DNA of 44,311 nt from an uncultured Anaerolineales bacterium (GTDB lineage Bacteria > Chloroflexota > Anaerolineae > UBA4142), in the NCBI GenBank assembly GCA_903825565.1, contig CAIKBD010000209.1, forward strand, positions 1 to 44,311, written 5' to 3'. Every line of letters starts with the position of its first letter. The stretch's first letter is position 1. Below are positions 6,455 through 15,091 of the stretch, piece after piece. Position numbers and translations under genes: made by a program. Below the pieces are notes generated by a model that was given only the letters and a program-made list of their open reading frames with translations, did not search any database and was not told the DNA's origin.

Positions 6455-8632
6455 CTACCAAATCGCGCGATATTCTCGGCAAGGCACACGCGTCGCCGGC
6501 GGCGCATTCGGATCAACCTGGGTCAACGTCAAACCATCCACCCACAAGGCGCCGAACGTTTGGTACAGCCCGCCGTTGATCATCACGCGGCGCGTCGTCG
6601 GCAAAGTTGTGAACGCAAACCGAAACGGTCGCCACCCTGCCGTCTCGTCCAACTTGGCAACATCCGTCGTGCGCGAATTGCCCCACTCGCCGTTATCCTC
6701 GTACACCGCCACGACGCCGTACATCGCGCCATACGCGTTTTCGGTTTTGAGCCAGCCCGCCAATTCGTACTGCGTGTTTGCGCGCACGCGCACCGGTTGC
6801 GAGGTCGTCGCCACCGAGACATTCGTACCGGGCGGCGCCGTGTAACGCAACGCGGCATCCCCCGCAACGCTCACACCGGGATCGAACTCGGCACGCGTGC
6901 CCGCCGGTTCATCGCTCCACATTTTTAGATCGGCGAGTGGCACCAGCGTGCCCGCCGCGCGCGGCAACAACCGTTCGATTTGCGCGACCGCCGCATCTTG
7001 CGCCGGCGTCTGCCGGTGCAACGCCATCAACGTCAACGTCGTGGCTTCACAGGTTCGGCCTTCGGCGAGAAAATTTTGCGCCGCGATCAACCGCGTCGTT
7101 CCTTTCGCGGCGAACACGCGCGGATACGGCGCAACGATCCACGCGATAAACCCCGCCACTTCCAGCGCGCACACGATCCCGATCACCCAGGCGCTCGCAC
7201 GCCCGGCAACCGGCGCAGTTGGATTGCGCCAACGCCACGTCAACGCCGCGCCGCTCGCCAACGCCACGCCGAGCAACAACACGCCGAACGGATTGATCTG
7301 CAAGCCCGCCGGTGTCAGCGCGAGCACGAGCGAGTCGAACGCGCCGTGCGCGAGCAAATCGATTTGCCCGAACAACGCCGACGGCGTGCCGTACAGATCG
7401 AGAAAATCGCGGTCGTTGCTGAACGCGCCGATGATTTGAATCGGCAAACTCACCGCGCATAAAACGCCGAGCGCAAGCGTCCAGATTTTTTTCCAGCGCC
7501 GGTTGGGCGTTTCCAGCAACACCCCCAGCGGCAGAATCCAGAACGGCGTCATTTGCACGAGGTAGCGCGGGCCCCACCACGCGCCGCCGTGCCAATCCAA
7601 GCGCACGATCACCGCCAACACTTGGATCACACTCAGCGCGAGAAACCACAACGCCTCGCCCGGGTGGCGGCGCGCAAAAGCGAACCACGCGCCGAGACCC
7701 AGGATGATCGGCGGCGAGTAGAGCAAGACGCTTTTCTCCGGCGAAACCAGCAAAGCGGGAATCGCTACGTCGGGTTTGCCGCCGCTCATCACGTACAGAA
7801 TCCATTCGACTGGATTCGTCTTGGCGCCCGCGCCCGCAAACGGTGTGCCAAACCGCGCGAACGAATACGCGCCTTGCGCGATCAGGAATGCGAACGCGGG
7901 TAGCAGAAAAACTCCCGCGCCGCGTGCCAACGCAGCTGCCAACACGCGCCCCCGCGCGCCCGCGCGCCGGTGTTCGTGCCAAATCACCAGCAGGATGTAC
8001 GCCAGGGTGAGCGGCATAACGAACGCGTGAATAAATTTGGAAAATGCCAAATACCCGGTGGCAAAACTTGCAACGAGAATCCAGCGCGCGCGGCGCGTTT
8101 GGCGAAATTGCCAAGCGGCGTAAAACGCGGCGAGCGTGAGAAACGTCAAGAGCGGCTCGCGCGTATAGCCGCGCGCGTACGGAAACACAATCGTGCCCAA
8201 ACCGAACACCCCGGTCAACGCCAGCGCGACGGATTCGCGATACCCCAAGGCGCGGCACGTCGCAAAAAAGAGCGCCCCGAGCAGAGCCGTCAACCAAGGA
8301 TTGAGCAAGCCCACGCCCAGTTGTCCCAGCCAATTCGGATCGGGCGTGGGGAAAAATGCGCCCAGCCCTTTGCTCAACGCGTAGAGCGGCACCAGCAACA
8401 GCGTTTGCCCCAGCTCGTAGACGGAAACCGTTTCGCCGCCGGCACTCGTCGCGTTCCGCACCGCCGTCGGACGAAACGAAATTTGCCCGCGCTCGACGAT
8501 GCTTTGCGCGACGCGGTATTTTTCGGTTTCGTCGCCGAACTGAATCCAGCCCGCCATCGTGAACCAATAGACCGCCAAAAAAAATGCAAACACCCACGCG
8601 CCGGGCGAAACCCGCCGAATTAAGTTTGCCAC
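6455..8632 (-). CDS. GT-C membrane glycosyltransferase with C-terminal carbohydrate-binding-like domain
   Basis: About 725 residues. The first two thirds are polytopic (a dozen or so membrane segments) with GT-C marks: WIQFGDETEKYRVAQ in the first outer loop with acidic residues, and YARGYTREPLLTFL after the third helix, as in ArnT/PMT-like enzymes that use polyprenyl-phosphate sugars. The last 150 residues are soluble and look like a beta-sandwich of the CBM4/9 type (VRANTQYELAGWLKTE, then GALWVDGLTLTQV), probably outside the cell. An in-frame ATG at 8698 would overlap the upstream gene by 64 nt; GTG 8632 lies 2 nt after the upstream stop and has AAAGGA eight nt before it, so it is preferred. 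It is the last gene of the 18-gene minus-strand unit. Confidence 0.75.
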   Translation of the reverse strand: MANLIRRVSPGAWVFAFFLAVYWFTMAGWIQFGDETEKYRVAQSIVERGQISFRPTAVRNATSAGGETVSVYELGQTLLLVPLYALSKGLGAFFPTPDPNWLGQLGVGLLNPWLTALLGALFFATCRALGYRESVALALTGVFGLGTIVFPYARGYTREPLLTFLTLAAFYAAWQFRQTRRARWILVASFATGYLAFSKFIHAFVMPLTLAYILLVIWHEHRRAGARGRVLAAALARGAGVFLLPAFAFLIAQGAYSFARFGTPFAGAGAKTNPVEWILYVMSGGKPDVAIPALLVSPEKSVLLYSPPIILGLGAWFAFARRHPGEALWFLALSVIQVLAVIVRLDWHGGAWWGPRYLVQMTPFWILPLGVLLETPNRRWKKIWTLALGVLCAVSLPIQIIGAFSNDRDFLDLYGTPSALFGQIDLLAHGAFDSLVLALTPAGLQINPFGVLLLGVALASGAALTWRWRNPTAPVAGRASAWVIGIVCALEVAGFIAWIVAPYPRVFAAKGTTRLIAAQNFLAEGRTCEATTLTLMALHRQTPAQDAAVAQIERLLPRAAGTLVPLADLKMWSDEPAGTRAEFDPGVSVAGDAALRYTAPPGTNVSVATTSQPVRVRANTQYELAGWLKTENAYGAMYGVVAVYEDNGEWGNSRTTDVAKLDETAGWRPFRFAFTTLPTTRRVMINGGLYQTFGALWVDGLTLTQVDPNAPPATRVPCREYRAIW

Positions 8633-8634
8633 GC

Positions 8635-10038
8635 TTAGCGTCCTTTGAGCGCGAGCATGTGCCCCATCGTCCGCAACAAGATGATCAGATCGAGCCACAA
8701 CGATTGATGCTTGATGTAATACAAATCGTACTGCAACCGAATTTTGGCGTCCGCCACGCTGTCAATGTAATCGTAATTCACGACCGCCCAGCCCGCCATG
8801 CCCGGCTTGACCGCGTTCCGCAAGCGATGGAATGGGATTGCGCGATCCAATTCGGCGAGATGCTCGGGACGTTCGGGACGCGGACCGACCGCGCTCATAT
8901 CGCCGCGCAAAATGTTGAACAGTTGCGGCATCTCGTCGAGCCGTGCTTTGCGGAGCCAGCGCCCCACCCGCGTGATGCGCGGATCGCTTTTCTGCGCGCG
9001 TTGCGCGTGTCCGCCCGGCTCGGCATCGGCAACCATCGTTCGCAGTTTCAGCAGTTGGAAAATTTTGCCGCCTTTGCCCACGCGCGCCTGCGAATAGAAA
9101 ATGGGTCCCCGCGAATCGAGGCGAATCGCCAGCATCAAAAACGGTAACAGCGGCAGATAGAACACCAAACCGATCAACGCGCCGGTCAGATCGAACAGCC
9201 GTTTGGCGATGGGATAAAATCCGCCGGCTTCCGCCGAGTCGAGCGGCAAAGCAACATTCCAATTGCCACCAATGTGCTCGATAGGCACCATCCCGGTCAA
9301 TTGCTCGAACAGCACCGGCATCAGCGTGATTTGCGCGCCTTGTTCCTTGCAATCGAGAATCACCTGGAACAACGGCGCAGACAATTCGTGCGTGATCGCC
9401 AAAACAATTTCCGGCACATGCTGCTCGCGAATCAGCCGCACGAGATCGCCGGTCGCGCCAATGACCGGCGGATTCCCCGGCGCAAGCGGCGCGCCCTGCT
9501 TCGCCGGATCGTCATCCACGAAACCCAGGATGTTGTAATGCGCGCGCGCGTATTGCTGAATCACCTGCGCGATGGTTTGCCCCGCCCAGCCCGCGCCGAC
9601 GATGATCACTTTACGCGCAAATGCCGGCCGCCGCATGAGTGAGATGTACACTGCGCGCCACAAAGTGATCAACACAAAACTCGCCACGCCTTGATAGCCC
9701 ACAATTCCACGCGGCATTTCGCCGGGCGTTGCAAAAAAGAAATAGATGAACAAGTAGACGACGATTACCAGTGCAACAGCACGCAATAATGATGCCGCTG
9801 CCGCCACCAGATCGGTGATTTTTTTGGGATCGTAAAAGCCGGTGAGGAACGCAGAGAGAAACCACAACGCGGGCAAAAAGCCGAACCAGCCCAAGTTGTT
9901 GAGCAAATACGTCGTGTCGAACACCCACTCGGCGCGCACCGCCATAATCCAAAAGGCGAGCAAGGTCGTCAGCTCGACGATCAGAAAATCTATGGCGATG
10001 AGCAAGGTTTTACGTTCGGTCAGGCGAAAGGAAAACAT
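8635..10038 (-). CDS. Polyprenyl-phosphate sugar-1-phosphate transferase (initiating glycosyltransferase, WbaP/PssY class)
   Basis: A 467-residue membrane enzyme that starts glycan assembly by moving a sugar phosphate from an NDP-sugar to undecaprenyl phosphate. The N-terminal third has four membrane helices. The middle (about 145-250) is a Rossmann-like CoA-binding-type domain (KVIIVGAGWAGQTIAQVI). The C-terminal bacterial sugar transferase domain has KRLFDLTGALIGLVFYLPL, FQLLKLRTM, and the conserved LDEMPQLFNILRGDMSAVGPRPE block with the catalytic Asp-Glu pair. This is the full long-form length. It lies 3 nt downstream of a GT2 gene. The sugar cannot be read from sequence; it is the only initiating enzyme in the window, so it probably starts the glycan built by the neighbouring transferases. 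Confidence 0.9.
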   Translation of the reverse strand: MFSFRLTERKTLLIAIDFLIVELTTLLAFWIMAVRAEWVFDTTYLLNNLGWFGFLPALWFLSAFLTGFYDPKKITDLVAAAASLLRAVALVIVVYLFIYFFFATPGEMPRGIVGYQGVASFVLITLWRAVYISLMRRPAFARKVIIVGAGWAGQTIAQVIQQYARAHYNILGFVDDDPAKQGAPLAPGNPPVIGATGDLVRLIREQHVPEIVLAITHELSAPLFQVILDCKEQGAQITLMPVLFEQLTGMVPIEHIGGNWNVALPLDSAEAGGFYPIAKRLFDLTGALIGLVFYLPLLPFLMLAIRLDSRGPIFYSQARVGKGGKIFQLLKLRTMVADAEPGGHAQRAQKSDPRITRVGRWLRKARLDEMPQLFNILRGDMSAVGPRPERPEHLAELDRAIPFHRLRNAVKPGMAGWAVVNYDYIDSVADAKIRLQYDLYYIKHQSLWLDLIILLRTMGHMLALKGR

Positions 10039-10041
10039 AGT

Positions 10042-10938
10042 TCACGGCTTGCGACTGCCGGCGAACTTCTCCTTGCGGAAAAAATTCACCGCGAGCGCGC
10101 TCGCTAATTTCAACCCCATCACGAGATAGTAAAATCCATTGAACGGAAACCAATACCGCCGCGCTAAATTTTTGCGATAGTACAAAAAGTACGAGCGGTG
10201 CCATTCCCAAATCGAGCGGTACGGTTGTGCGCGCGAACCGCCCTGCCCGGCGTAATGAATGATCTGCGCGAGCGGATAGTAGAAAATCTGCCATCCGGCT
10301 TGCCCGGCGCGAAAACAAAAATCGGTGTCTTCTTGGTACGCGAAAAAGCGTTCGTCGAGCAACCCAATCTGGTCAAGCACGGCGCGGCGAATCAACATGC
10401 ACGAACCGGACACGGCGGCGCACGCGTGCGTTTCGTCTTCGCCGCGATAGGTGATCAGGTAGCCGGCAAAACGCGGATCGTTCGGAAAGCGTTGCGCCAA
10501 ACCGGAAAAATAACAAAACAATTCCCAGGGCGTCGCCAAGCCGCGTCGGCATTGTTTTTGTAGCGTGCCGTCGCGGTTCAGCACTTTAGGCGTGACGATG
10601 CCGATTTCAGGATGCGCGTCCGCAAACGCGACGAGCCGGTCGAGCGCGTCCGGCAAAATCACCGTGTCGTTGTTCAGCAAGAGCGCGTATCTGCCCGTGC
10701 TAACGCGCAACGCCTGATTCGTCGGCTTGGTAAAGCCGGCGTTGTGATCGTTCGCGATCACGCGCACCGCCGGAAATTCGGCGCGGAGCATTTCGCCGGT
10801 GCCGTCGCGCGAGCCATTGTCCACGATGATGATCTCGAACGTGATCGCGTGGGTGTGCGCCGAGATCGAGCGCAAGCACTCGCGGAGCAACGCTTTGGCG
10901 TTAAGGGTCGGCGTGCAGATGGAGAGATCAAACGTCAC
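10042..10938 (-). CDS. Family 2 glycosyltransferase (rhamnosyltransferase-like)
   Basis: A 298-residue GT2 enzyme with LSICTPTLNAKALLRECL at the N-terminus, IIIVDNGSRDGT, the LLLNNDTVILPDALD metal-binding strand (residues about 90-104), and an FFAYQEDTDFCFRAGQAGW catalytic-base segment. This layout is typical of rhamnosyl- and related transferases. The start codon is GTG at 10938, three nt after the upstream stop, with AAAGG seven nt before it. The C-terminus contains an aromatic, possibly membrane-contacting stretch (YWFPFNGFYYLVMGLKLA). Donor and acceptor are unknown. Confidence 0.85.
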   Translation of the reverse strand: MTFDLSICTPTLNAKALLRECLRSISAHTHAITFEIIIVDNGSRDGTGEMLRAEFPAVRVIANDHNAGFTKPTNQALRVSTGRYALLLNNDTVILPDALDRLVAFADAHPEIGIVTPKVLNRDGTLQKQCRRGLATPWELFCYFSGLAQRFPNDPRFAGYLITYRGEDETHACAAVSGSCMLIRRAVLDQIGLLDERFFAYQEDTDFCFRAGQAGWQIFYYPLAQIIHYAGQGGSRAQPYRSIWEWHRSYFLYYRKNLARRYWFPFNGFYYLVMGLKLASALAVNFFRKEKFAGSRKP

Positions 10939-10941
10939 AAC

Positions 10942-11670
10942 TCAACCTTTGGAAAAAGAATGTTTGAGAACAAGTCGAATCAGGCCTTTAACCAAACTAA
11001 ACCGCCACTTGAATACTTGCGTCAAGCCGGTGCGGCGCGCCGGGCTCACATTCCGCCGATGTCGCCGGTATTGCAACAGCGGTTCAGCGAGATATTGGGT
11101 TTTGCCGTAAAGATCGTTGACGATCCCCAGCCACATATCGTGCATCGGCACGTCTTGGGGAAACGGCAAAAAATACCGCACCATTTCGCGGCGAAACGCC
11201 ATCGCACAACCCAGGTATCGGTTGCGAAACACATTTGCCAAAACACCAGAGCGAAACCCGCCCGTCGTTTTGAAAAACGACCCTGCGATTACAGTTCCGA
11301 ATTCATCAATCAGTTGCGCGTCGCTCACCGCGAGCGTCACAGTCGACGGTTCATTCAAGACTTGAGCTAGACAATCAATTTTGTGCGGCAACCATACATC
11401 ATCCTGATCGCACAGCAACACGATGGAGCGCGACGCTTGCGCGATCAAGAATTCAAAATTATGAGTCGGCGAATGGAAGTGATTGTGGAAAATTTTGGCA
11501 TCGTGCGGCAATTCGGCGGCAAGAACTGCCAGCGTCGCATCGGTCGAGCCATCATCCGACACGATGATTTCCAAGTCGTGATTGCGCCGCGCCGCTAGGA
11601 TCGAGCGAATTTGCTCACGCAGAAACGCTTCACCATTATAGGTCGCCAGCAAAACGGACACGCTCGCCAT
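10942..11670 (-). CDS. Family 2 glycosyltransferase
   Basis: A GT2 enzyme of about 242 residues with VSVLLATYNGEAFLREQIRSI, EIIVSDDGSTDATL and LLCDQDDVWLPHKI, the last carrying the DxD-type metal-binding residues. This pattern is close to bacterial rhamnosyl- or galactosyltransferases of O-antigen clusters. An in-frame ATG at 11697 lies inside the upstream gene; ATG 11670 gives the usual N-terminus and starts 2 nt after the upstream stop (TGACAATG), so it is chosen. No convincing Shine-Dalgarno sequence is visible, so translational coupling is likely. Confidence 0.85.
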   Translation of the reverse strand: MASVSVLLATYNGEAFLREQIRSILAARRNHDLEIIVSDDGSTDATLAVLAAELPHDAKIFHNHFHSPTHNFEFLIAQASRSIVLLCDQDDVWLPHKIDCLAQVLNEPSTVTLAVSDAQLIDEFGTVIAGSFFKTTGGFRSGVLANVFRNRYLGCAMAFRREMVRYFLPFPQDVPMHDMWLGIVNDLYGKTQYLAEPLLQYRRHRRNVSPARRTGLTQVFKWRFSLVKGLIRLVLKHSFSKG

Positions 11671-11672
11671 TG

Positions 11673-12953
11673 TCAATCCATTCGCAATCTGAGCCAATGC
11701 TTGGTTCGATATTTAAACACAAAGAACGGTTCGAATACGAGATGCGCGCGCGGACACAATCTCCGGCGAATCGCGCTGATTTCACGATGCGCTTCGAAAT
11801 ACGCCGCGTTGCTGATCCCAGTCTTGCGGCAATACGCTGTCACCGCGTCGAGATAGTGCGCGCGATATCCGGCGTTATACAAACGCAGATTCAGCTCATA
11901 GTCGGCGCAAATTTGATACTGTTCGGCGTACGCCCACGTCTTGATCACCGGCGGATAGAACGCCGATTGATGATGCACCTTGTTTTGAAAACGCATTTCC
12001 CAATTAAAGCGCGAACGAACGATCTGTTTGCCGGACAGCACATTTGTGATGACGATCCGCGATGGGTCCAATAAGGCGGCAACCTGGGTCAAGGCACCCG
12101 GCATTAATACGTCATCCGCCCCCAAATGATAGATGTACCCGTTCGCCAGTTTCAACCCCTTATTCATCGCGGCGTAAATGCCGTGATCCGGCTCGCTGAC
12201 CCAGTAATCAATCTGTGCGTCATACTCGCGCAAAACGGCGAGTGTGCCATCACGCGATCCGCCATCAACAACGATGAGCTCAATATTCGCGTATGCCTGA
12301 TTGATCACCGATTGAATCGCTTGTTCGATAAACGGCATCCCGTTAAACGCCACTGTAATTACCGAGATCAACGGCTGGTGATCCTGTGCGTATTTGCGCT
12401 GACCACGGGTCCGCAAACCGCCTTCGCCGCAGCGTGCTGGATTCGGCGGCAAACGTTCCGGCGCACCGCCTTGGAGGTGACGCGTGGTGGCAAATCCAGA
12501 TAAGGGCGCTTGCGTGATCTCAGGTAAAGTAAACGGGTGCGCGCACGGCAACAAGAGATAGATATGATAAACTGCCTGCCAGTTTGAGCCCGCCAGGATC
12601 GCTTGCGGCACCATAGCAAACCGCTGAGATTCTTTCAACCCGGTTGTCGGTTCGCACAGATAAACGACCAGCTTGATGGGCTTGCGTACTGATTCACCTG
12701 GCAACCACGTCGGTACGTTCACGCCAAAATCTACGCGGTGCTGTTTCCAAATCTCCGGTCCCCACGCGTAACGCACATCCGCGGCATAGATTTCACCGCG
12801 CTCACCAATGCCCGAAATTGATCCCAATCCCTGCCAACCAGGCAACGCAACGGCGTCATGTGGTTCCGCCCGTGTGATTTGGAGCACTCGCGGCGCAGGC
12901 ATATCCAAACGGTTCAGAAACGTACATATCAGATTGGCTTGAGGCAAAGACAT
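11673..12953 (-). CDS. Family 2 glycosyltransferase with a ~190-residue unknown N-terminal region
   Basis: 426 residues. From about residue 194 it is a normal GT2 domain: PLISVITVAFNGMPFIEQAI, ELIVVDGGSRDGT, then WVSEPDHGIYAAMNKGLKLANG and LGADDVLMPGAL, the pattern of WcaA/WfgS-type transferases. Residues 1-150 match no family I recognise but look like a beta-rich globular domain (RVLQITRAE, VDFGVNVPTWLPGES, IKLVVYLCEP, YHIYLLLP). Residues 151-187 are Pro/Gly/Arg-rich (RLPPNPARCGEGGLRTRGQ) and resemble a translated interspersed repeat or linker. The ATG at 12953 lacks a clear ribosome site, so an internal start nearer the GT2 domain is not excluded, though the reading frame is continuous. Confidence 0.75.
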   Translation of the reverse strand: MSLPQANLICTFLNRLDMPAPRVLQITRAEPHDAVALPGWQGLGSISGIGERGEIYAADVRYAWGPEIWKQHRVDFGVNVPTWLPGESVRKPIKLVVYLCEPTTGLKESQRFAMVPQAILAGSNWQAVYHIYLLLPCAHPFTLPEITQAPLSGFATTRHLQGGAPERLPPNPARCGEGGLRTRGQRKYAQDHQPLISVITVAFNGMPFIEQAIQSVINQAYANIELIVVDGGSRDGTLAVLREYDAQIDYWVSEPDHGIYAAMNKGLKLANGYIYHLGADDVLMPGALTQVAALLDPSRIVITNVLSGKQIVRSRFNWEMRFQNKVHHQSAFYPPVIKTWAYAEQYQICADYELNLRLYNAGYRAHYLDAVTAYCRKTGISNAAYFEAHREISAIRRRLCPRAHLVFEPFFVFKYRTKHWLRLRMD

Positions 12954-12962
12954 GATCTTGGC

Positions 12963-14195
12963 TTAGTCGTTTTCTAACAAACGTTGTTCATCCGTCGATA
13001 ATACTTGGCCGGCAAGTTGCCGGTAAAGCGCACGATACGCGCGGGCAGTCCGCTCCCAAGTAAATTCGCGCACGCGTTGGGCACCGCGCCGAACCAAGGT
13101 CGCGCGCCAATCCGCATCCGTCCCCATCCGATGCCACGCGTCCGCGATACTTTCAACCGACAGGGGATCGAATAATAATGCGGCGTCGCCGGCATACTCG
13201 GGCAACGCGGTAACTGCCGCACACGCAACAGGCGTTTCTTCCCGAAACGCTTCGAGCACCGGCAAACCGCCACCCTCAAAAAGACTAGGCAGGATCACAA
13301 ACTGTGCCAGGTGGTACAGCGCGCGCAACTCGAGCGGCTCGACAAAACCGAGAAAGCGCGCGTGCGCGTCAAGTCCCAAAGCGTGACGCCGAGTTTCCAG
13401 TGCATGCCAAAAATTATTCTGTTTGCCGGTGCAAATCAGATCGACGACGCTACCATCGCGTTCGCGCAACAATGCCATTGCCTCGAGCAAGCGCAAATGG
13501 TTTTTGTGCTCCCAGGTCTGTGCGGGATACAAAGCAAACGGTTGCGACAACTGAAACCGGTGCGCTACGGCGTCCAAGCGTTCCGGAGTGATCGCCGCAT
13601 ACAATTCCGTTGGCGCACCCATTGGAATCGCAAAAATTTTTTGTGGTGGGACGCTGTACTGCCGTGCCACATCATTCTTGACCCAACGCGAATCGGTAAC
13701 AACCGCCCTTGCTTCGCGACAACCTGCACCGTAGAGCGCTTCGCGCTCGGCAACTTCTTCGGTTGGAAAAAATTGCGGATAATGCCGGTGCTGTAAATCG
13801 TGCGGATTGAAAACGACCGGCAACTGGCAATGCACAAACGCCTGATAAGGAAAGTGCACCACCTGCGCGCCCAGCGTCTCGTAAAATCCATTCGAATCGG
13901 GCACCGTGTTCGCCAAGGCGCGCCGCGTGCGTCGCAATAATTTTCCCGCAGGTTTGCGCAACGGGCCCAGGTGAGATTTGATCGCGTCGAGGCGATTGAG
14001 CGGCGCGACGACCAGTTGTTGGTTGCGCCCCAGGTATGGTTTGAGCCAATCGGCGTTGTGCGGATGAACGACGATGCGGTATTCTTCCACGCCGTCTTCC
14101 AGTTTGCCGAGCGCATGAACCAGCGCCATCACGAATTGTTCCACGCCCCCATATTTACCGCCGGCAGTCAGTTGAGCATCCAGAACAACGCGCAC
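12963..14195 (-). CDS. Family 4 glycosyltransferase (group 1)
   Basis: About 410 residues with the GT-B two-domain layout. The N-terminal domain begins RVVLDAQLTAGGKYGGVEQFV (a glycine-rich acceptor loop). The C-terminal domain has FALYPAQTWEHKNHLRLLEAM, then FLGFVEPLELRALYHLAQFVILPSLFEGGGLPVLEAF, the E(x)7E donor-binding motif of retaining GT4 enzymes, and TALPEYAGDAALLFDP. Two in-frame GTG codons (14201 and 14195) could start it; 14195 has GAGAGG five nt upstream, while 14201 has no spacing to that site, so 14195 is used. It probably transfers a hexose or deoxyhexose from an NDP-sugar in the cytoplasm. Confidence 0.85.
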   Translation of the reverse strand: MRVVLDAQLTAGGKYGGVEQFVMALVHALGKLEDGVEEYRIVVHPHNADWLKPYLGRNQQLVVAPLNRLDAIKSHLGPLRKPAGKLLRRTRRALANTVPDSNGFYETLGAQVVHFPYQAFVHCQLPVVFNPHDLQHRHYPQFFPTEEVAEREALYGAGCREARAVVTDSRWVKNDVARQYSVPPQKIFAIPMGAPTELYAAITPERLDAVAHRFQLSQPFALYPAQTWEHKNHLRLLEAMALLRERDGSVVDLICTGKQNNFWHALETRRHALGLDAHARFLGFVEPLELRALYHLAQFVILPSLFEGGGLPVLEAFREETPVACAAVTALPEYAGDAALLFDPLSVESIADAWHRMGTDADWRATLVRRGAQRVREFTWERTARAYRALYRQLAGQVLSTDEQRLLEND

Positions 14196-14207
14196 GTCCA
14201 CCTCTCG

Positions 14208-15083
14208 CTACCGCGCCAACTCGACACACGCGACGGCACGCGCCGCCACCGCAAAATCCGGATCGTGTTTGGGGCGCGCATGGAAGTTATAATATTCGCA
14301 CTCGACGCACTCGCGGGCGTTTGACAACACCCAACCGTCCGGCGTATAGCGATAAAACATTTCAGTTTCCACCGTGCCATCAAATGTCCGAATCGCGTCA
14401 TCCAACAATGATCGATCGAATTGTTGTAGCCAACCGTGATTTTGGTACTTGCCGTACGGCACAGTCAGGAATAAACGTCCGCCCGGCGCGAGTACACGTT
14501 GAAATTCGCGCAACACGTCGCGGTAGTCAAACGGACGCGCCTCGTTAAATCGCTGATCGCGCGTATAAAGTTGAGTATTGTCCAGCCCAATATGTTCCAG
14601 CGTTGAGATGCAAACGATTTCGTCGAAAATATGATCCTTCAGAATCGTCTGGCGCAGATCGCCATACAGATACGACACATTACTGCGCAAAGCCGGATTT
14701 TGTTCCGGCGCCAGCGTATAGATCGCGATGGATTTTGGCCCCAGGATTGGAAGACTCAGCAGAAATTCAAAATTCAAAGTTGAGCCAGCATCCAACAAAC
14801 GCGTCGCCCGTTCCCGCAACCGCGAAATAACCCAGGGATATTCGATCACTCGCTCGTCCAAACGGTAACCGTATCCGGCGGCAAGTTGCTGCATCTGCCG
14901 AAACCGCGCCATCACATCGGCATCGCGCAAGGCATCGCGCAGAAAATCATTGCGATAATCAAAATACCCTTTGCTCAACGGAATTTGACCGCCGCGCACA
15001 TAGTGGCGTTTGCGGATTTGTTTGGTCATGTTTTTGTACTTGACGTGTAACCAGTTGTCCAGTGTGGCTAACATTGATTCCAT
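14208..15083 (-). CDS. SAM-dependent methyltransferase-like protein
   Basis: A 291-residue protein with a class I methyltransferase fold: LLDAGSTLNFEFLLSL at motif I (the glycine-rich loop is degenerate), DEIVCISTLEHIGLDNTQ at motif III/IV, and FQRVLAPGGRLFLTVPYG at the post-loop strand. The end (NARECVECEYYNFHA) has a short cysteine pair. Degenerate motif I raises the possibility of weak SAM binding, but proteins of this kind are common in O-antigen clusters, where they methylate terminal sugars. It sits between two GT4 genes with gaps of about 10 nt. ATG 15083 is used; an in-frame ATG at 15074 is a possible alternative. Confidence 0.7.
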   Translation of the reverse strand: MESMLATLDNWLHVKYKNMTKQIRKRHYVRGGQIPLSKGYFDYRNDFLRDALRDADVMARFRQMQQLAAGYGYRLDERVIEYPWVISRLRERATRLLDAGSTLNFEFLLSLPILGPKSIAIYTLAPEQNPALRSNVSYLYGDLRQTILKDHIFDEIVCISTLEHIGLDNTQLYTRDQRFNEARPFDYRDVLREFQRVLAPGGRLFLTVPYGKYQNHGWLQQFDRSLLDDAIRTFDGTVETEMFYRYTPDGWVLSNARECVECEYYNFHARPKHDPDFAVAARAVACVELAR

Positions 15084-15091
15084 CCCGGCTT

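Noticed and set aside
7047-8597. A 516-codon minus-strand frame inside the GT-C/CBM gene
   Set aside because: Same strand, other frame; Arg-rich product without motifs, while the accepted frame has membrane segments and GT-C marks.
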